Below, piece after piece: positions 23,843 to 32,493 of a DNA stretch of 45,507 bases (its first letter is position 1; every line of letters begins with the position of its first letter). Where the stretch lies: the NCBI RefSeq assembly GCF_013870525.1, contig NZ_JACBXD010000064.1, forward strand, positions 1 to 45,507. The letters are read 5' to 3'. The DNA is from Amycolatopsis pittospori (GTDB lineage Bacteria; Actinomycetota; Actinomycetes; Mycobacteriales; Pseudonocardiaceae). Made by a program: the position numbers and the translations under genes. The notes beneath the pieces are model-generated. The model was given only the letters and a program-made list of their open reading frames with translations, had not been told where the DNA came from and did no database searches.

Positions 23843-24279
23843 GTCGCTTCGAGTTCCACGGCGCGGCGCATGGTCTCCCGGGCCCGCTTCCGGTCTCCCG
23901 CGATCTCGTACGCGTAGGCGAGCCGGTACCAGACGCGCCAGTTCTCCTGATCCGCCTCGACCTCGGCCCGGCGCTCGTCGAACCAGGCGTCCGCGGCGTC
24001 GCGGTCCACCCGGCCCGAAGGACGACGGGGCAGGTCGGAGACGTCGGGCAGGCCGCCTTCCTCGTCGAGGCGCCGCGAAAGCCGCTGGATCTGGACACCG
24101 GAACGCCAGGTGGTGGCGATGATCCAGATCCCGAGCAGCGGCAGCAGCAGGACGCCGATGCCGAAGATCACCGGCACGGTCTCGCCACTGCCCAGCAGCG
24201 CGATGCCCCGGCCGGCCAGCAGGACGACGTAGACGGCGAGCGCCGCCGTCATCACCAGCGCGAGATTGCGGGCCCTCAC
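23830..24279 (-). CDS. small membrane protein with TPR-like C-terminus
   Basis: A 149-residue protein: two N-terminal helices (~7-29 and ~35-57), then a cytosolic region with a helical repeat at the end (ENWRVWYRLAYAYEIAGDRKRARETMRRAVELEA), matching one tetratricopeptide unit. GTG start overlapping the dapB stop (GTGA), so it is the last gene of the M16 protease-dapB operon. The final codons CGC AAC TAG are formed by the REP-like unit at 23816-23839, so the stop codon is inside the repeat. Function unknown. Confidence 0.82.
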   Translation of the reverse strand: MRARNLALVMTAALAVYVVLLAGRGIALLGSGETVPVIFGIGVLLLPLLGIWIIATTWRSGVQIQRLSRRLDEEGGLPDVSDLPRRPSGRVDRDAADAWFDERRAEVEADQENWRVWYRLAYAYEIAGDRKRARETMRRAVELEATSRN

Positions 24280-25028
24280 AGGTCGAGGATGTTCTCGAGA
24301 CCGACCGTCAGGCCGGGCCGCGTGAGCACCGAACGCACGCCGAGCAGCACCCCCGGCATGAACGACGTGCGGTGCAGCGAATCGTGCCGGATGGTCAGGG
24401 TCTCGCCCTCTCCGCCGAACAGGATCTCCTCGTGCGCCACCAAACCGGGCAGCCGGACCGAGTGCACGCGGACGTTCTCGACGAGCGCGCCGCGGGCACC
24501 GTCCAGTTCGGACGTCGTCGCGTCGCCGCCCGGTTCGAGACCGGCCTCCGCGCGGGCCTCGCCGATCAGGCGCGCGGTGTGCGCGGCCGTCCCGGAGGGC
24601 GCGTCGGCCTTGCGGTTGTGGTGCAGTTCGATGACCTCGGCCGAGTTGTAGAACCGCGCCGCCTGCTGGGCGAACCGCATCGCGAGCACCGCGCCGAGGG
24701 CGAAGTTCGGCGCGATGAGCACGCCGACCGACGGGTCGGCAGCGAGCCAGGTACGCAGCTTCGCCAGCCTGTCGTCGCTGAACCCGGTGGTGCCGACGAC
24801 GGCGTGGATCCCGTTGCCGGTCAGGAACTCCAGGTTGTCCATCACCGCGTCGGGATGGGTGAAGTCGACGACGACCTGTGCCTGCTTGAGCGCCGCGAAG
24901 TCGTCTCCGGCGTCGAGCGCGGCGACGAGGTCCATGTCGTCGGCGCCGTTGACGGCGTCCACGACTTCCTGGCCCATCCGGCCGCGTGCGCCCAGCACGC
25001 CGACGCGGATTCCAGCGGACTCGGTCAT
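24276..25028 (-). CDS. dapB: 4-hydroxy-tetrahydrodipicolinate reductase
   Basis: A 250-residue reductase, second step of the diaminopimelate pathway after DapA. The N-terminal nucleotide-binding loop is GARGRMG (13-19), with VVVDFTHPDAV and VVGTTGFS following. The catalytic signature ELHHNRKADAPSGTA gives His136/His137 and Lys140. The ATG at 25028 overlaps the protease stop by four bases (ATGA). Length normal. Confidence 0.97.
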   Translation of the reverse strand: MTESAGIRVGVLGARGRMGQEVVDAVNGADDMDLVAALDAGDDFAALKQAQVVVDFTHPDAVMDNLEFLTGNGIHAVVGTTGFSDDRLAKLRTWLAADPSVGVLIAPNFALGAVLAMRFAQQAARFYNSAEVIELHHNRKADAPSGTAAHTARLIGEARAEAGLEPGGDATTSELDGARGALVENVRVHSVRLPGLVAHEEILFGGEGETLTIRHDSLHRTSFMPGVLLGVRSVLTRPGLTVGLENILDL

Positions 25029-26389
25029 GATGCGATCACCTCGTGCAGATCGTCCGGAAGGTCGTCGGCGTGAGCGTACGGCCCGACCACCGCCGCCGCC
25101 GTCACGCCACCAGGGCGGCGCAGCAGAGTGCGAGCGAGCGCACAGACCTCTTCGGTGGTGACCGCGTCGATCCGCGCCACCGTGTCGTCGACGCCGAGGT
25201 ACCGGCCGTAGTTCAGTTCGTTCTTGCCGATGCGCGACATCCGCGACGAGGTGTCCTCCAGTCCGAGTACGAGCCCTCCCCGCAGTTGCCCCTTCGCGCG
25301 CGCGACCTCGGCTTCGCTCAGCCCGTCCTTGCCGACGATTTCGAGCACCTCGCGGATCACGCCGGAGACCTCGCCGAGCTTCTCGGGCTGACAGCCGGCG
25401 TAGACGGCCATGTGCCCGGCGTCGGCGTAGCTCGCGACGGACGAGTACACCTGGTACGCCAGCCCGCGCTTCTCGCGGACTTCCTGGAACAGACGCGAAC
25501 TCATGCCGCCGCCGAGCGCGGCGTTGAGCACCGACTGCGCGAACCGGCGGTCGTCGTGCCGCGACAGCGAACGCAGGCCGAGCATCACGTGCGCCTGCTC
25601 GGTGTCGTCGGTGTGCAGGGCGAGTTTCGGCGCCATCGCGATCCGCGCCCGCCCGCCCCGCGGCGGCACCGGCGTCGCCGTACCGGTCAGCCGGTTCCGC
25701 AAAGCCTTGCGCACCAGGCGAAGCACCTGGCCGTGCTCGATGTTCCCGGCCACGGCGAGCACCATCCGCGGCAGCGTGTAGCGGCGCCGGTAGAACCCGC
25801 GCAGCGCCGACGCGGACATCTCCACGATGGACTTCTCGCTGCCGAGTACCGGACGCCCCAGCGCGTGATCGCCCAGGATCGCGCCGACGAACGTCTCGTG
25901 CAGCAGGTCTTCGGGATCGTCGTCGCGCATCGAGATCTCTTCGAGCACGACACTGCGCTCGGTCTCGACGTCGGAGTCCGTGCACAGGGCCTCGAACACG
26001 ACGTCGGTGACGAGGTCCATCGCCAGCGGCAGATCCTCGTCGAGCACCTGCGCGTAGTAGCAGGTGTGCTCCTTCGCGGTGAACGCGTTGAACTCCCCGC
26101 CGACCGCGTCGATCTCCTCGGCGATCTGGGTGGCGTCACGGTTCGTGGTGCCCTTGAACAGCAGGTGTTCGAGGTAGTGCGCGGCGCCTTCGACCGACGA
26201 CGGTTCGTCCCGCGATCCGACACCGACCCACAGACCGACCGTCACCGACCGGGACGCGGGCACATGCTCGGTGATGACCCGGAGCCCTCCGGCGAGCACA
26301 CTGCGCTTGACCACCGCACCGTCCGAAGTGGACTCCAGCGTGCGGGTGCTGCCGACGGGCTGTTCGTGCCCGGAGATCTGACGTGCCAA
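25025..26389 (-). CDS. M16-family zinc metalloprotease
   Basis: A 454-residue pitrilysin-type peptidase, equivalent to the mycobacterial PepR next to gpsI. The inverted zinc motif HxxEH is HYLEH (His71, Glu74, His75), with the downstream Glu in the EEIDAVGGEFNAFTAKEHTCYYA region. Two M16 halves are present; the second, non-catalytic half has RGLAYQVYSS. The start reads as TTG (MARQISGH) with AAGGGA upstream; I could not find a better one. It lies downstream of pnp, separated by a 53-bp palindrome. Confidence 0.93.
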   Translation of the reverse strand: MARQISGHEQPVGSTRTLESTSDGAVVKRSVLAGGLRVITEHVPASRSVTVGLWVGVGSRDEPSSVEGAAHYLEHLLFKGTTNRDATQIAEEIDAVGGEFNAFTAKEHTCYYAQVLDEDLPLAMDLVTDVVFEALCTDSDVETERSVVLEEISMRDDDPEDLLHETFVGAILGDHALGRPVLGSEKSIVEMSASALRGFYRRRYTLPRMVLAVAGNIEHGQVLRLVRKALRNRLTGTATPVPPRGGRARIAMAPKLALHTDDTEQAHVMLGLRSLSRHDDRRFAQSVLNAALGGGMSSRLFQEVREKRGLAYQVYSSVASYADAGHMAVYAGCQPEKLGEVSGVIREVLEIVGKDGLSEAEVARAKGQLRGGLVLGLEDTSSRMSRIGKNELNYGRYLGVDDTVARIDAVTTEEVCALARTLLRRPGGVTAAAVVGPYAHADDLPDDLHEVIAS

Positions 26390-26407
26390 CGGATCCCTTA
26401 CTCACAT

Positions 26408-26460
26408 GTCATGAAAGGGTCGTTCAGGACGAAAAATGTCCTGAACGACCCTTTCATGAC
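26408..26460. repeat. 53-bp perfect palindrome between pnp and the M16 gene (family C)
   Basis: Arms 26408-26430 and 26438-26460 are perfect 23-bp complements with loop GAAAAAT. It lies 23 bp past the pnp stop and 18 bp before the protease start. It shares ATGAAnGGnTCGTT with 568-624. It may end pnp transcription or shield its 3' end; no T-tract follows on the minus strand. Confidence 0.92.
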
Positions 26461-26483
26461 GGTTCACATCGGTACAGCCAGGA

Positions 26484-28748
26484 CTACTGGGCGTCGGCCT
26501 TCGGAGCCTCGGCCTTGTCGCCTTCGGCGGCCTTGGCGTCCTTCGAGTCTGCTGCGTCCTCTTCCTGCACCACGATCAGGCTGATCTTGCCGCGGTTGTC
26601 GATGTCGGCGATCTCGACGCGGAGCTTGTCGCCCACGTTGACCACGTCCTCGACCTTGGCGATCCGCTTGCCGTTGCCCAGCTTCGAGATGTGCACCAGG
26701 CCGTCCTTGCCCGGCAGCAGCGAGACGAACGCGCCGAACGCGGCCGTCTTCACCACGGTGCCGAGGAAGCGCTCGCCGACCTTGGGCAGCTGCGGGTTGG
26801 CGATGGCGTTGATCAGGTCGATCGCCGCCTCCGCCGACGGGCCGTCGGCCGCGCCCACGTAGATCGTGCCGTCGTCCTCGATGGAGATGTCGGCACCGGT
26901 CTGCTCGGTGATCGAGTTGATCATCTTGCCCTTCGGGCCGATGACCTCGCCGATCTTGTCCACCGGGATCTTCACGCTGGTGACGCGCGGCGAGTAGGGG
27001 CTCATCTCGTCCGGGCCGTCGATCGCCTCGGCGATGACCTCCAGGATGGTGAGGCGAGCGTCCTTCGCCTGCTTCAGCGCGGCGGCGAGCACCTCCGACG
27101 GGATGCCGTCGAGCTTCGTGTCCAGCTGCAGCGCGGTGATGATGTCCTTGGTACCGGCGACCTTGAAGTCCATGTCGCCCATGGCGTCCTCGGCACCGAG
27201 GATGTCGGTCAGCGCGACGTAGCGGGTCTCACCGTCGACCTCGTCGGAGATGAGGCCCATGGCGATGCCGGCGACCGGCGCCTTCAGCGGGACACCCGCG
27301 TTCAGCAGACCCATGGTCGAAGCACAGACCGAGCCCATCGAGGTGGAGCCGTTGGAGCCCAGCGCCTCGGAGACCTGGCGGATCGCGTACGGGAACTCGT
27401 CACGCTTCGGCAGCACCGGGACCAGGGCGCGCTCGGCGAGCATGCCGTGGCCGATCTCGCGCCGCTTGGGGGAACCGACGCGGCCGGTCTCGCCGGTGGA
27501 GAACGGCGGGAAGTTGTAGTGGTGCAGGTACCGCTTGTGCGTCTCCGGGGAGAGCGAGTCGATCTGCTGCTCCATGCGGAGCATGTTCAGCGTGGTGACG
27601 CCCAGGATCTGGGTCTCACCGCGCTCGAACAGCGCGGAACCGTGCGCCCGCGGGATCACGGCGACCTCGGCGGCGAGCGAGCGGATGTCGGTCAGGCCGC
27701 GGCCGTCCATGCGGATCTTGTCCGTGAGGACGCGCTTGCGCATGATCTTCTTCGACAGGGCCTTGAACGCCGCGCCGATCTCCTTGTCACGGCCTTCGAA
27801 GGCTTCGCCCTCGCCCAGGCCGATCTTCTCCAGCACGGCGGCCTTGACCTGGTCGGTCGCGTTGTCGCGGTCCTGCTTGCCGGCGATGGTCAGGGCGTTT
27901 GCGAGGTCGTCGGTCGCGATGGCGGCGACGGCGTCGAACGCGTCCTGCTCGTAGGCGAGGAAGACCGGGAACTCACCGGTCGGCTTGGCGGCGAGGTCGG
28001 CCAGCTGCTGCTGGGCCTCGCACAGCACCTTGATGAACGGCTTCGAGGCCTCGAGGCCCTCGGCGACGGCGATCTCGTCCGGCGCCTTGCCACCCTCGGC
28101 GATCAGGTCGAGCGTGCGCTCGGTGCCTTCGGCCTCGACCATCATGATCGCGACGTCGTCGCCCACGATGCGGCCGGCGACCACCATGTTGAAGGTGGCG
28201 TCCTCGAGCTGCTTCCAGGTCGGGAACGCGACCCACTGGCCCTCGATCAGCGCGACGCGGACGCCGCCGACCGGACCGGAGAACGGCAGGCCGGCGATCT
28301 GGGTCGAGGCCGAAGCCGCGTTGATCGCGAGCACGTCGTACGGGTCGTCCGGGTTGAGGCTCTGGACGGTGATGACGACCTGGATCTCGTTGCGGAGACC
28401 GTCGGCGAACGACGGGCGCAGCGGCCGGTCGATCAGGCGGCAGGTCAGGATCGCGTCGGTCGAGGGGCGACCCTCGCGACGGAAGAAGGCGCCCGGGATA
28501 CGTCCGGCGGCGTACATCCGCTCCTCGACGTCCACGGTCAGCGGGAAGAAGTCGAAGTGGTCCTTCGGGTGCTTCGACGCGGTGGTCGCCGACAGCAGCA
28601 TGGTCTCTTCGTCGAGGTACGCGACGACGGCGCCGGCGGCCTGACGGGCCAGGCGGCCGGTCTCGAAGCGGACGGTGCGGGTGCCGAAACGGCCGTTGTC
28701 GATCACGGCTTCGGTTTCGTGCACGGTGACTCCGGTGGAGTCGGTCAT
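26484..28748 (-). CDS. pnp: polyribonucleotide nucleotidyltransferase (PNPase/GpsI)
   Basis: A 754-residue phosphorolytic 3'-5' exoribonuclease. Start ATG at 28748 with GAGGAGAT upstream (MTDSTGVTVHETEAVIDNG). Order: first RNase PH domain (RTVRFETGRLARQAAGAVVAYL), an all-helical linker, a second RNase PH domain carrying the active site (GRTDIR-like GRGLTDIRSLAAEV, GDMDFKVAGT), then KH (VIGPKGKMINSITEQTGADISIEDDG) and S1 (GERFLGTVVKTAAFGAFVSLLPGKDGLVHISKL). The C-terminus is acidic and Ala/Lys-rich. It follows rpsO after a structured 253-bp leader, the conserved arrangement. Confidence 0.98.
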   Translation of the reverse strand: MTDSTGVTVHETEAVIDNGRFGTRTVRFETGRLARQAAGAVVAYLDEETMLLSATTASKHPKDHFDFFPLTVDVEERMYAAGRIPGAFFRREGRPSTDAILTCRLIDRPLRPSFADGLRNEIQVVITVQSLNPDDPYDVLAINAASASTQIAGLPFSGPVGGVRVALIEGQWVAFPTWKQLEDATFNMVVAGRIVGDDVAIMMVEAEGTERTLDLIAEGGKAPDEIAVAEGLEASKPFIKVLCEAQQQLADLAAKPTGEFPVFLAYEQDAFDAVAAIATDDLANALTIAGKQDRDNATDQVKAAVLEKIGLGEGEAFEGRDKEIGAAFKALSKKIMRKRVLTDKIRMDGRGLTDIRSLAAEVAVIPRAHGSALFERGETQILGVTTLNMLRMEQQIDSLSPETHKRYLHHYNFPPFSTGETGRVGSPKRREIGHGMLAERALVPVLPKRDEFPYAIRQVSEALGSNGSTSMGSVCASTMGLLNAGVPLKAPVAGIAMGLISDEVDGETRYVALTDILGAEDAMGDMDFKVAGTKDIITALQLDTKLDGIPSEVLAAALKQAKDARLTILEVIAEAIDGPDEMSPYSPRVTSVKIPVDKIGEVIGPKGKMINSITEQTGADISIEDDGTIYVGAADGPSAEAAIDLINAIANPQLPKVGERFLGTVVKTAAFGAFVSLLPGKDGLVHISKLGNGKRIAKVEDVVNVGDKLRVEIADIDNRGKISLIVVQEEDAADSKDAKAAEGDKAEAPKADAQ

Positions 28749-28835
28749 AGGGTGTATCTCCTCTTTTGATCCTCTGTAACGGCGCGAGTCTCCCATCCTG
28801 GGACCTGTTTCGCCTGCGGACGCTCGAGGAGTGAG

Positions 28836-28893
28836 GCCGGTCTTCGATCGAAGCCCCCGGGCCGTTACCCGGGAACCACTACCGAGGACCGGC
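28836..28893 (-). promoter_or_regulatory. branched stem-loop in the rpsO-pnp intergenic RNA
   Basis: Outer arms GCCGGTC (28836-28842) and GACCGGC (28887-28893) enclose a CCCGGG hairpin (28856-28861/28868-28873) and the palindrome CTTCGATCGAAG (28842-28853). In Streptomyces the rpsO-pnp interval carries an RNase III processing hairpin; by position this is the likely counterpart. Confidence 0.55.
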
Positions 28894-28957
28894 GGACGGT
28901 TCCTCGTGCGCGCTCGCGCCTCGCTCTTCGAAAGGACAGAGCTTCTTTCTTCTTAGA

Positions 28958-28994
28958 CCGAGGGGGAGCGACCGATGTGGTCACTCCCCCTCGG
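28958..28994 (-). terminator. hairpin after rpsO
   Basis: Arms 28958-28973 and 28979-28994 pair over 16 positions with one G-U wobble in the minus-strand RNA and a five-base loop, eight bases past the rpsO stop. No U-run follows, so it may attenuate rather than stop read-through into pnp. Confidence 0.65.
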
Positions 28995-29001
28995 GTTCAA
29001 G

Positions 29002-29271
29002 CTATCGGCGGAGGCCGAGACGCTGGATCAGCGCACGGTATCGCTCGATGTCCACCTTCATCACGTAGTTCAGCAGCCGGCGGCGGCGGCCGACCAGCAG
29101 CAGGAGCCCGCGACGGGAGTGGTGGTCGTGCTTGTGAGCCTTGAGGTGCTCGGTGAGGCCGACGATGCGCTTGGTCAGCAGCGCGACCTGGGCCTCGGGG
29201 GATCCGGTGTCCGAGTCGTGCACGCCGTACTCGGCAAGGATCGACTTCTTCTCTTCGGTGGACAAAGCCAC
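29002..29271 (-). CDS. rpsO: 30S ribosomal protein S15
   Basis: An 89-residue ribosomal protein with the standard S15 sequence (GSPEAQVALLTKRIVGLTEHLKAHKHDHHSRRGLLLLVGRRRRLLNYV). It binds 16S rRNA helices 20-22 early in 30S assembly. GTG start with AGGAG. Followed by pnp. Confidence 0.98.
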   Translation of the reverse strand: MALSTEEKKSILAEYGVHDSDTGSPEAQVALLTKRIVGLTEHLKAHKHDHHSRRGLLLLVGRRRRLLNYVMKVDIERYRALIQRLGLRR

Positions 29272-29399
29272 AGTGGTGCTCCTAGATATTCTGTGCCGTG
29301 CGGCCCGGACGATGCTTCACGCCGGGTGAGACGGTCACGGCCGCCACGGACTGCAGCCGGACCCGACCATCGAGGTTACCAGCCTCGTGATCAGCGGCT

Positions 29400-29909
29400 T
29401 CAGGCGCGGGCGTGCCGCAGCTCGTACGAGCTGATCACCCGGTAACTCACTTCGTCCTGCTCACGGTCACTGCGGATCAGAACGGCTTCGGTGGCCGTCC
29501 AAGTTCTGCTGGTGAACCCGGCCAGCCGCTCCTCCCACGCGCTCGCGGCTCCGGGCCGGTCGCGGGGGAAGCGGGCCAGTGTCAGGTGGGCCACGTACGG
29601 CCTGCCTTCGTTCCCCGCGCCGGCCTGCGTGGCCAGCTCGTGGAGCCCGGTTCCGGTGACACTCAACCACAGCACCCCGGGGAATGTCGCGGCCTTTTCC
29701 AGCGAGACGTCGATCGCGGACGCCCCGGCCAGCCGTCCGGCGAGCCAGGCGTTCCGTTCTTCAGGGTCGCCTTCGCCGTAGAAACCGAGGGTGATGTGCC
29801 AGTGCTCCCGAGCCGACCAGCGGAGGTCTCCGTTCTCGGGCGTGCCGAGCGCGGCGGCGACCTCGTCCAGGACGTCGTCGGGCGGGACCAGGGCACTGAA
29901 GAGGTTCAT
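29400..29909 (-). CDS. thpR: RNA 2',3'-cyclic phosphodiesterase (LigT/ThpR)
   Basis: A 169-residue 2H phosphoesterase. Both catalytic HxTx motifs are present: HITL in HWHITLGFYG and HLTL in YVAHLTLARF. The family opens 2',3'-cyclic phosphates on RNA ends, such as tRNA halves. The ATG overlaps the stop of the upstream HTH gene by one base (TGATG). Length normal for ThpR (about 175-190). Confidence 0.9.
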   Translation of the reverse strand: MNLFSALVPPDDVLDEVAAALGTPENGDLRWSAREHWHITLGFYGEGDPEERNAWLAGRLAGASAIDVSLEKAATFPGVLWLSVTGTGLHELATQAGAGNEGRPYVAHLTLARFPRDRPGAASAWEERLAGFTSRTWTATEAVLIRSDREQDEVSYRVISSYELRHARA

Positions 29910-30388
29910 CAGCTGTGTTTGGCCGCCCGGCGCAGCAGATCCGCGAGGGACGGGAAGTCGTCGTCGAGCAGCTTCGCGGCTTCGGTGAGGTCTTCGTCCT
30001 CGCCGATGTCCCGCAGTGCGACGAGCACACCCTGGTCGTCGGCGACGGCGCCGACCGGGATGCTGTCCCGGCCCACCGTCGGCCGCGAATCGCGGACGTC
30101 TTCCAGGGCCTCCTGCATGGCCTTCCGGTCGCCCGCGGCGACCGCCGGGACCAGCACCTTGCGTTCCAGCATGATCATCTTGGCGAGCACGACCGGGTTG
30201 CCGATCTTCGCGCGGCGCCCGCTCATCACCTGGCTGAGCATCGGCGCGCTGATGCCGAGGACCTCGGCGAGGAAGGCCTGGGAGATGTCGAAGGCGACGA
30301 CCAGTCTCCGTACGCGATCGCCGAGCGGCTCCCCGTACCACTCCCTCTGCAGCGCGATGTTCCGCTGGACGATCTTGTGGTCCTCCAC
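29909..30388 (-). CDS. helix-turn-helix DNA-binding protein
   Basis: A 159-residue protein from the GTG at 30388, with AGGGGAG nine bases upstream; the frame continues upstream without support. An XRE/Cro-like helix-turn-helix lies at ~36-75: FDISQAFLAEVLGISAPMLSQVMSGRRAKIGNPVVLAKM, where AEVLGISAPMLSQVMSG is the recognition unit. The acidic C-terminal half (~95-159) has no known domain. It is co-translated with thpR; the target is unknown. Confidence 0.83.
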   Translation of the reverse strand: MEDHKIVQRNIALQREWYGEPLGDRVRRLVVAFDISQAFLAEVLGISAPMLSQVMSGRRAKIGNPVVLAKMIMLERKVLVPAVAAGDRKAMQEALEDVRDSRPTVGRDSIPVGAVADDQGVLVALRDIGEDEDLTEAAKLLDDDFPSLADLLRRAAKHS

Positions 30389-30482
30389 CTGGCCCGCTCC
30401 CCTAACCCCATCGATCCCCACGTGCGGTCCGTGACATCTTGCCACCGGGCGCACCGTGACGGGCGTGTTTGTCGATTGTCCC

Positions 30483-30501
30483 CCGGACCCGGCCGGTCCG
30501 G
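30483..30501 (-). terminator. hairpin abutting the ribF stop
   Basis: CCGGACC (30483-30489) pairs with GGTCCGG (30495-30501) over a five-base loop, directly next to the ribF stop codon. Compact and G+C-rich, with no T-tract. Confidence 0.5.
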
Positions 30502-31464
30502 TCAGTTCTGCCCGTCGAGTAGTTCCCTGGTCCGGACGACGTCGTCGTCGATCTGCTTCACCAGACCTTCCGACGTCGGGAACCGGACCTGATCCCGCAG
30601 CTTGGCGACGAAATCGATGGACACGTGCTGACCGTAGAAGTCTTCGTCGATGTCGAGGACGAAGGCCTCGACGGTCCGCTCCCGCCCCGAGAAGGTCGGG
30701 TTGGTACCGACCGAAACAGCGGCGCGAAGCCGGCGGCCAGGATCCGACGAACGGGTGAACCAAGCGCCGTAGACACCGTCGGCCGGCACGGCGGCGAAGC
30801 GCGGCGTCGACAGGTTCGCCGTCGGGTAGCCGAGATCGTGCCCCCGGCCGTCGCCCCGGACGACGATGCCCTCCAGCCGATGCGGCCTGCCGAGCGCCTC
30901 CGACGCCGCGACGACGTCCCCGGCGTCGATGCACGAGCGCACGTAGGTCGAGGAGAAGGTGATCTCGTTCTCGGTCTGTTCCTGGGCGAGCAGTCCCTGC
31001 AGTTCCGCGCCGTGCGCCACGAACCCGAAGCGCTTCCCCAGCGTCCGCAGCAGACCGACGTCGCCGGCGGCCTTGGCGCCGAAGGTGAAGTTCTCCCCCA
31101 CGATCACCGCGGCCGCGTGCAGTTTGTCCACCAGCACCTCGTGCACGAACTCGTGCGCGGTCAGCCGGGACAGCTCCACCGTGAACGGCAGCACGCAGAA
31201 CACGTCCACGCCCAGGCCCTCGACCAGTTCCGCCTTGCGGCGCAACGTGGTCAGCTGCGCGGGATGGCTGCCCGGCCGGATCACCTCCGACGGATGCGGG
31301 TCGAAGGTCAGCACCACACTCGGCACGCCGCGTTCGGCGGCGGCGCGGACCGTCCTCGAGATGAGCTCCTGATGTCCGCGGTGGACGCCGTCGAAGACGC
31401 CGATCGTCACCACGCACCGTCCCCAGCTCCCGGGAAGGTCACCCAAACCACGCCAACGCTGCAC
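30502..31464 (-). CDS. ribF: bifunctional riboflavin kinase/FAD synthetase
   Basis: A 320-residue enzyme making FMN then FAD from riboflavin. The N-terminal adenylyltransferase has GVFDGVHRGH (22-31) and the FSSTYVRSCI segment (FxSTxxR). The C-terminal kinase has GYPTANL (the PTAN motif) and GVYGAWF. GTG start with AGGAG about ten bases upstream. It lies 39 bp downstream of truB, the usual pairing. Confidence 0.96.
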   Translation of the reverse strand: MQRWRGLGDLPGSWGRCVVTIGVFDGVHRGHQELISRTVRAAAERGVPSVVLTFDPHPSEVIRPGSHPAQLTTLRRKAELVEGLGVDVFCVLPFTVELSRLTAHEFVHEVLVDKLHAAAVIVGENFTFGAKAAGDVGLLRTLGKRFGFVAHGAELQGLLAQEQTENEITFSSTYVRSCIDAGDVVAASEALGRPHRLEGIVVRGDGRGHDLGYPTANLSTPRFAAVPADGVYGAWFTRSSDPGRRLRAAVSVGTNPTFSGRERTVEAFVLDIDEDFYGQHVSIDFVAKLRDQVRFPTSEGLVKQIDDDVVRTRELLDGQN

Positions 31465-31503
31465 TTGTGCCCCGTCTCCTCCAGGCCTGCTCCGGACACC
31501 ACC

Positions 31504-32427
31504 CTAGGCGGGCAGCAGTACGACCACCGAGCGGGCCAGTTCCCCTTCGTCCGCGGCGAGCGCGAGCACCCGGCCGTCCGGTCCGAACATCCCGTATGTC
31601 CCCACGATCCCGGCCGAAGGCACCCTCTGTCCATATCGGACCGCCTGCGCCGTGCGGGCGTCCAGGTCCCGGCGCGGGAAGGCCGCGGCGACGGCGGCGT
31701 CGAGGTCGAGCGACAGTTCCGGCTTGTCTTCGAGCTGGTCGAGCGTACGGGCCTTGGCCAGGGTGAACGGCCCGACCGTGGTGCGCCGCAACGCGAGCAG
31801 ATGCCCGCCGACGCCCAGTCCGGCGCCGAGGTCGCGGGCCAGCGCCCGCACGTACGTCCCGGACGAACACTCGACGACGGCGTCGAGTTCGATCCGGCCG
31901 GCCTCGCGGCGGGTGGCGAGCAGGTCGAAGCGGTGCACGGTGACCGGACGCGGCGGGATCACGACCTCTTCGCCGGCGCGGACGCGGGCGTACGCGCGTT
32001 TGCCGTCGATCTTGACCGCGCTGACCGCGCTCGGCACCTGCTGGATGTCACCGGTCAGCGCGGCGATCCCGGCGGCGATCTCCTCGTCGGTGATCTTCTC
32101 GACGGCCTCCGGGGCGGCTTCGGCGATCGGCTCGCCCTCGGCGTCGTCGGTCGTCGTCGACAGTCCCAAGGAGAGGGTCGCGAGGTAGGTCTTGCGGTCC
32201 AGGGCGAGGTGGCCGAGGAGTTTCGTCGCGCGTTCGATGCCGAGCACCAGGACACCGGTGGCCATCGGGTCGAGGGTGCCGGCGTGCCCGACCTTGCGGG
32301 TGCCCATGAAGCGCCTCGCCCTGGCGACGACGTCGTGGGAGGTCATCCCGGACGGCTTGTCGACGATGACGAGACCGGGCGGCGGGGCGGGACGTTTCTT
32401 GGCGGGGGCTTGATCGGAGCGCGACAC
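31504..32427 (-). CDS. truB: tRNA pseudouridine(55) synthase
   Basis: A 307-residue TruB. The catalytic Asp is in GTLDPMATG (Asp53), with KPSGMTSHDVV, KTYLATLSLG and the TYVRALARDLG motif following. It isomerises U55 in the T-loop of tRNAs. The GTG start has only a weak Shine-Dalgarno, but TAGGGT at 32435-32440 lies seven bases upstream, so truB may begin a leaderless transcript that continues into ribF. Confidence 0.96.
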   Translation of the reverse strand: MSRSDQAPAKKRPAPPPGLVIVDKPSGMTSHDVVARARRFMGTRKVGHAGTLDPMATGVLVLGIERATKLLGHLALDRKTYLATLSLGLSTTTDDAEGEPIAEAAPEAVEKITDEEIAAGIAALTGDIQQVPSAVSAVKIDGKRAYARVRAGEEVVIPPRPVTVHRFDLLATRREAGRIELDAVVECSSGTYVRALARDLGAGLGVGGHLLALRRTTVGPFTLAKARTLDQLEDKPELSLDLDAAVAAAFPRRDLDARTAQAVRYGQRVPSAGIVGTYGMFGPDGRVLALAADEGELARSVVVLLPA

Positions 32428-32440
32428 GCGCCGAACCCTA

Positions 32441-32458
32441 TCCAGCCGTCCCGCTGGA
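32441..32458 (-). terminator. small hairpin between MFS gene and truB
   Basis: TCCAGC (32441-32446) pairs with GCTGGA (32453-32458) over six bases, 35 bp past the MFS stop and just upstream of the truB -10. A weak terminator candidate. Confidence 0.35.
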
Positions 32459-32493
32459 CACGCTTGCCGTCCCTCCAGTACGCCGTGGGTCGG

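Noticed and set aside
26691..28769. 692-codon plus-strand frame opposite pnp
   Set aside because: It is an antisense shadow of a highly conserved gene, without recognisable motifs.
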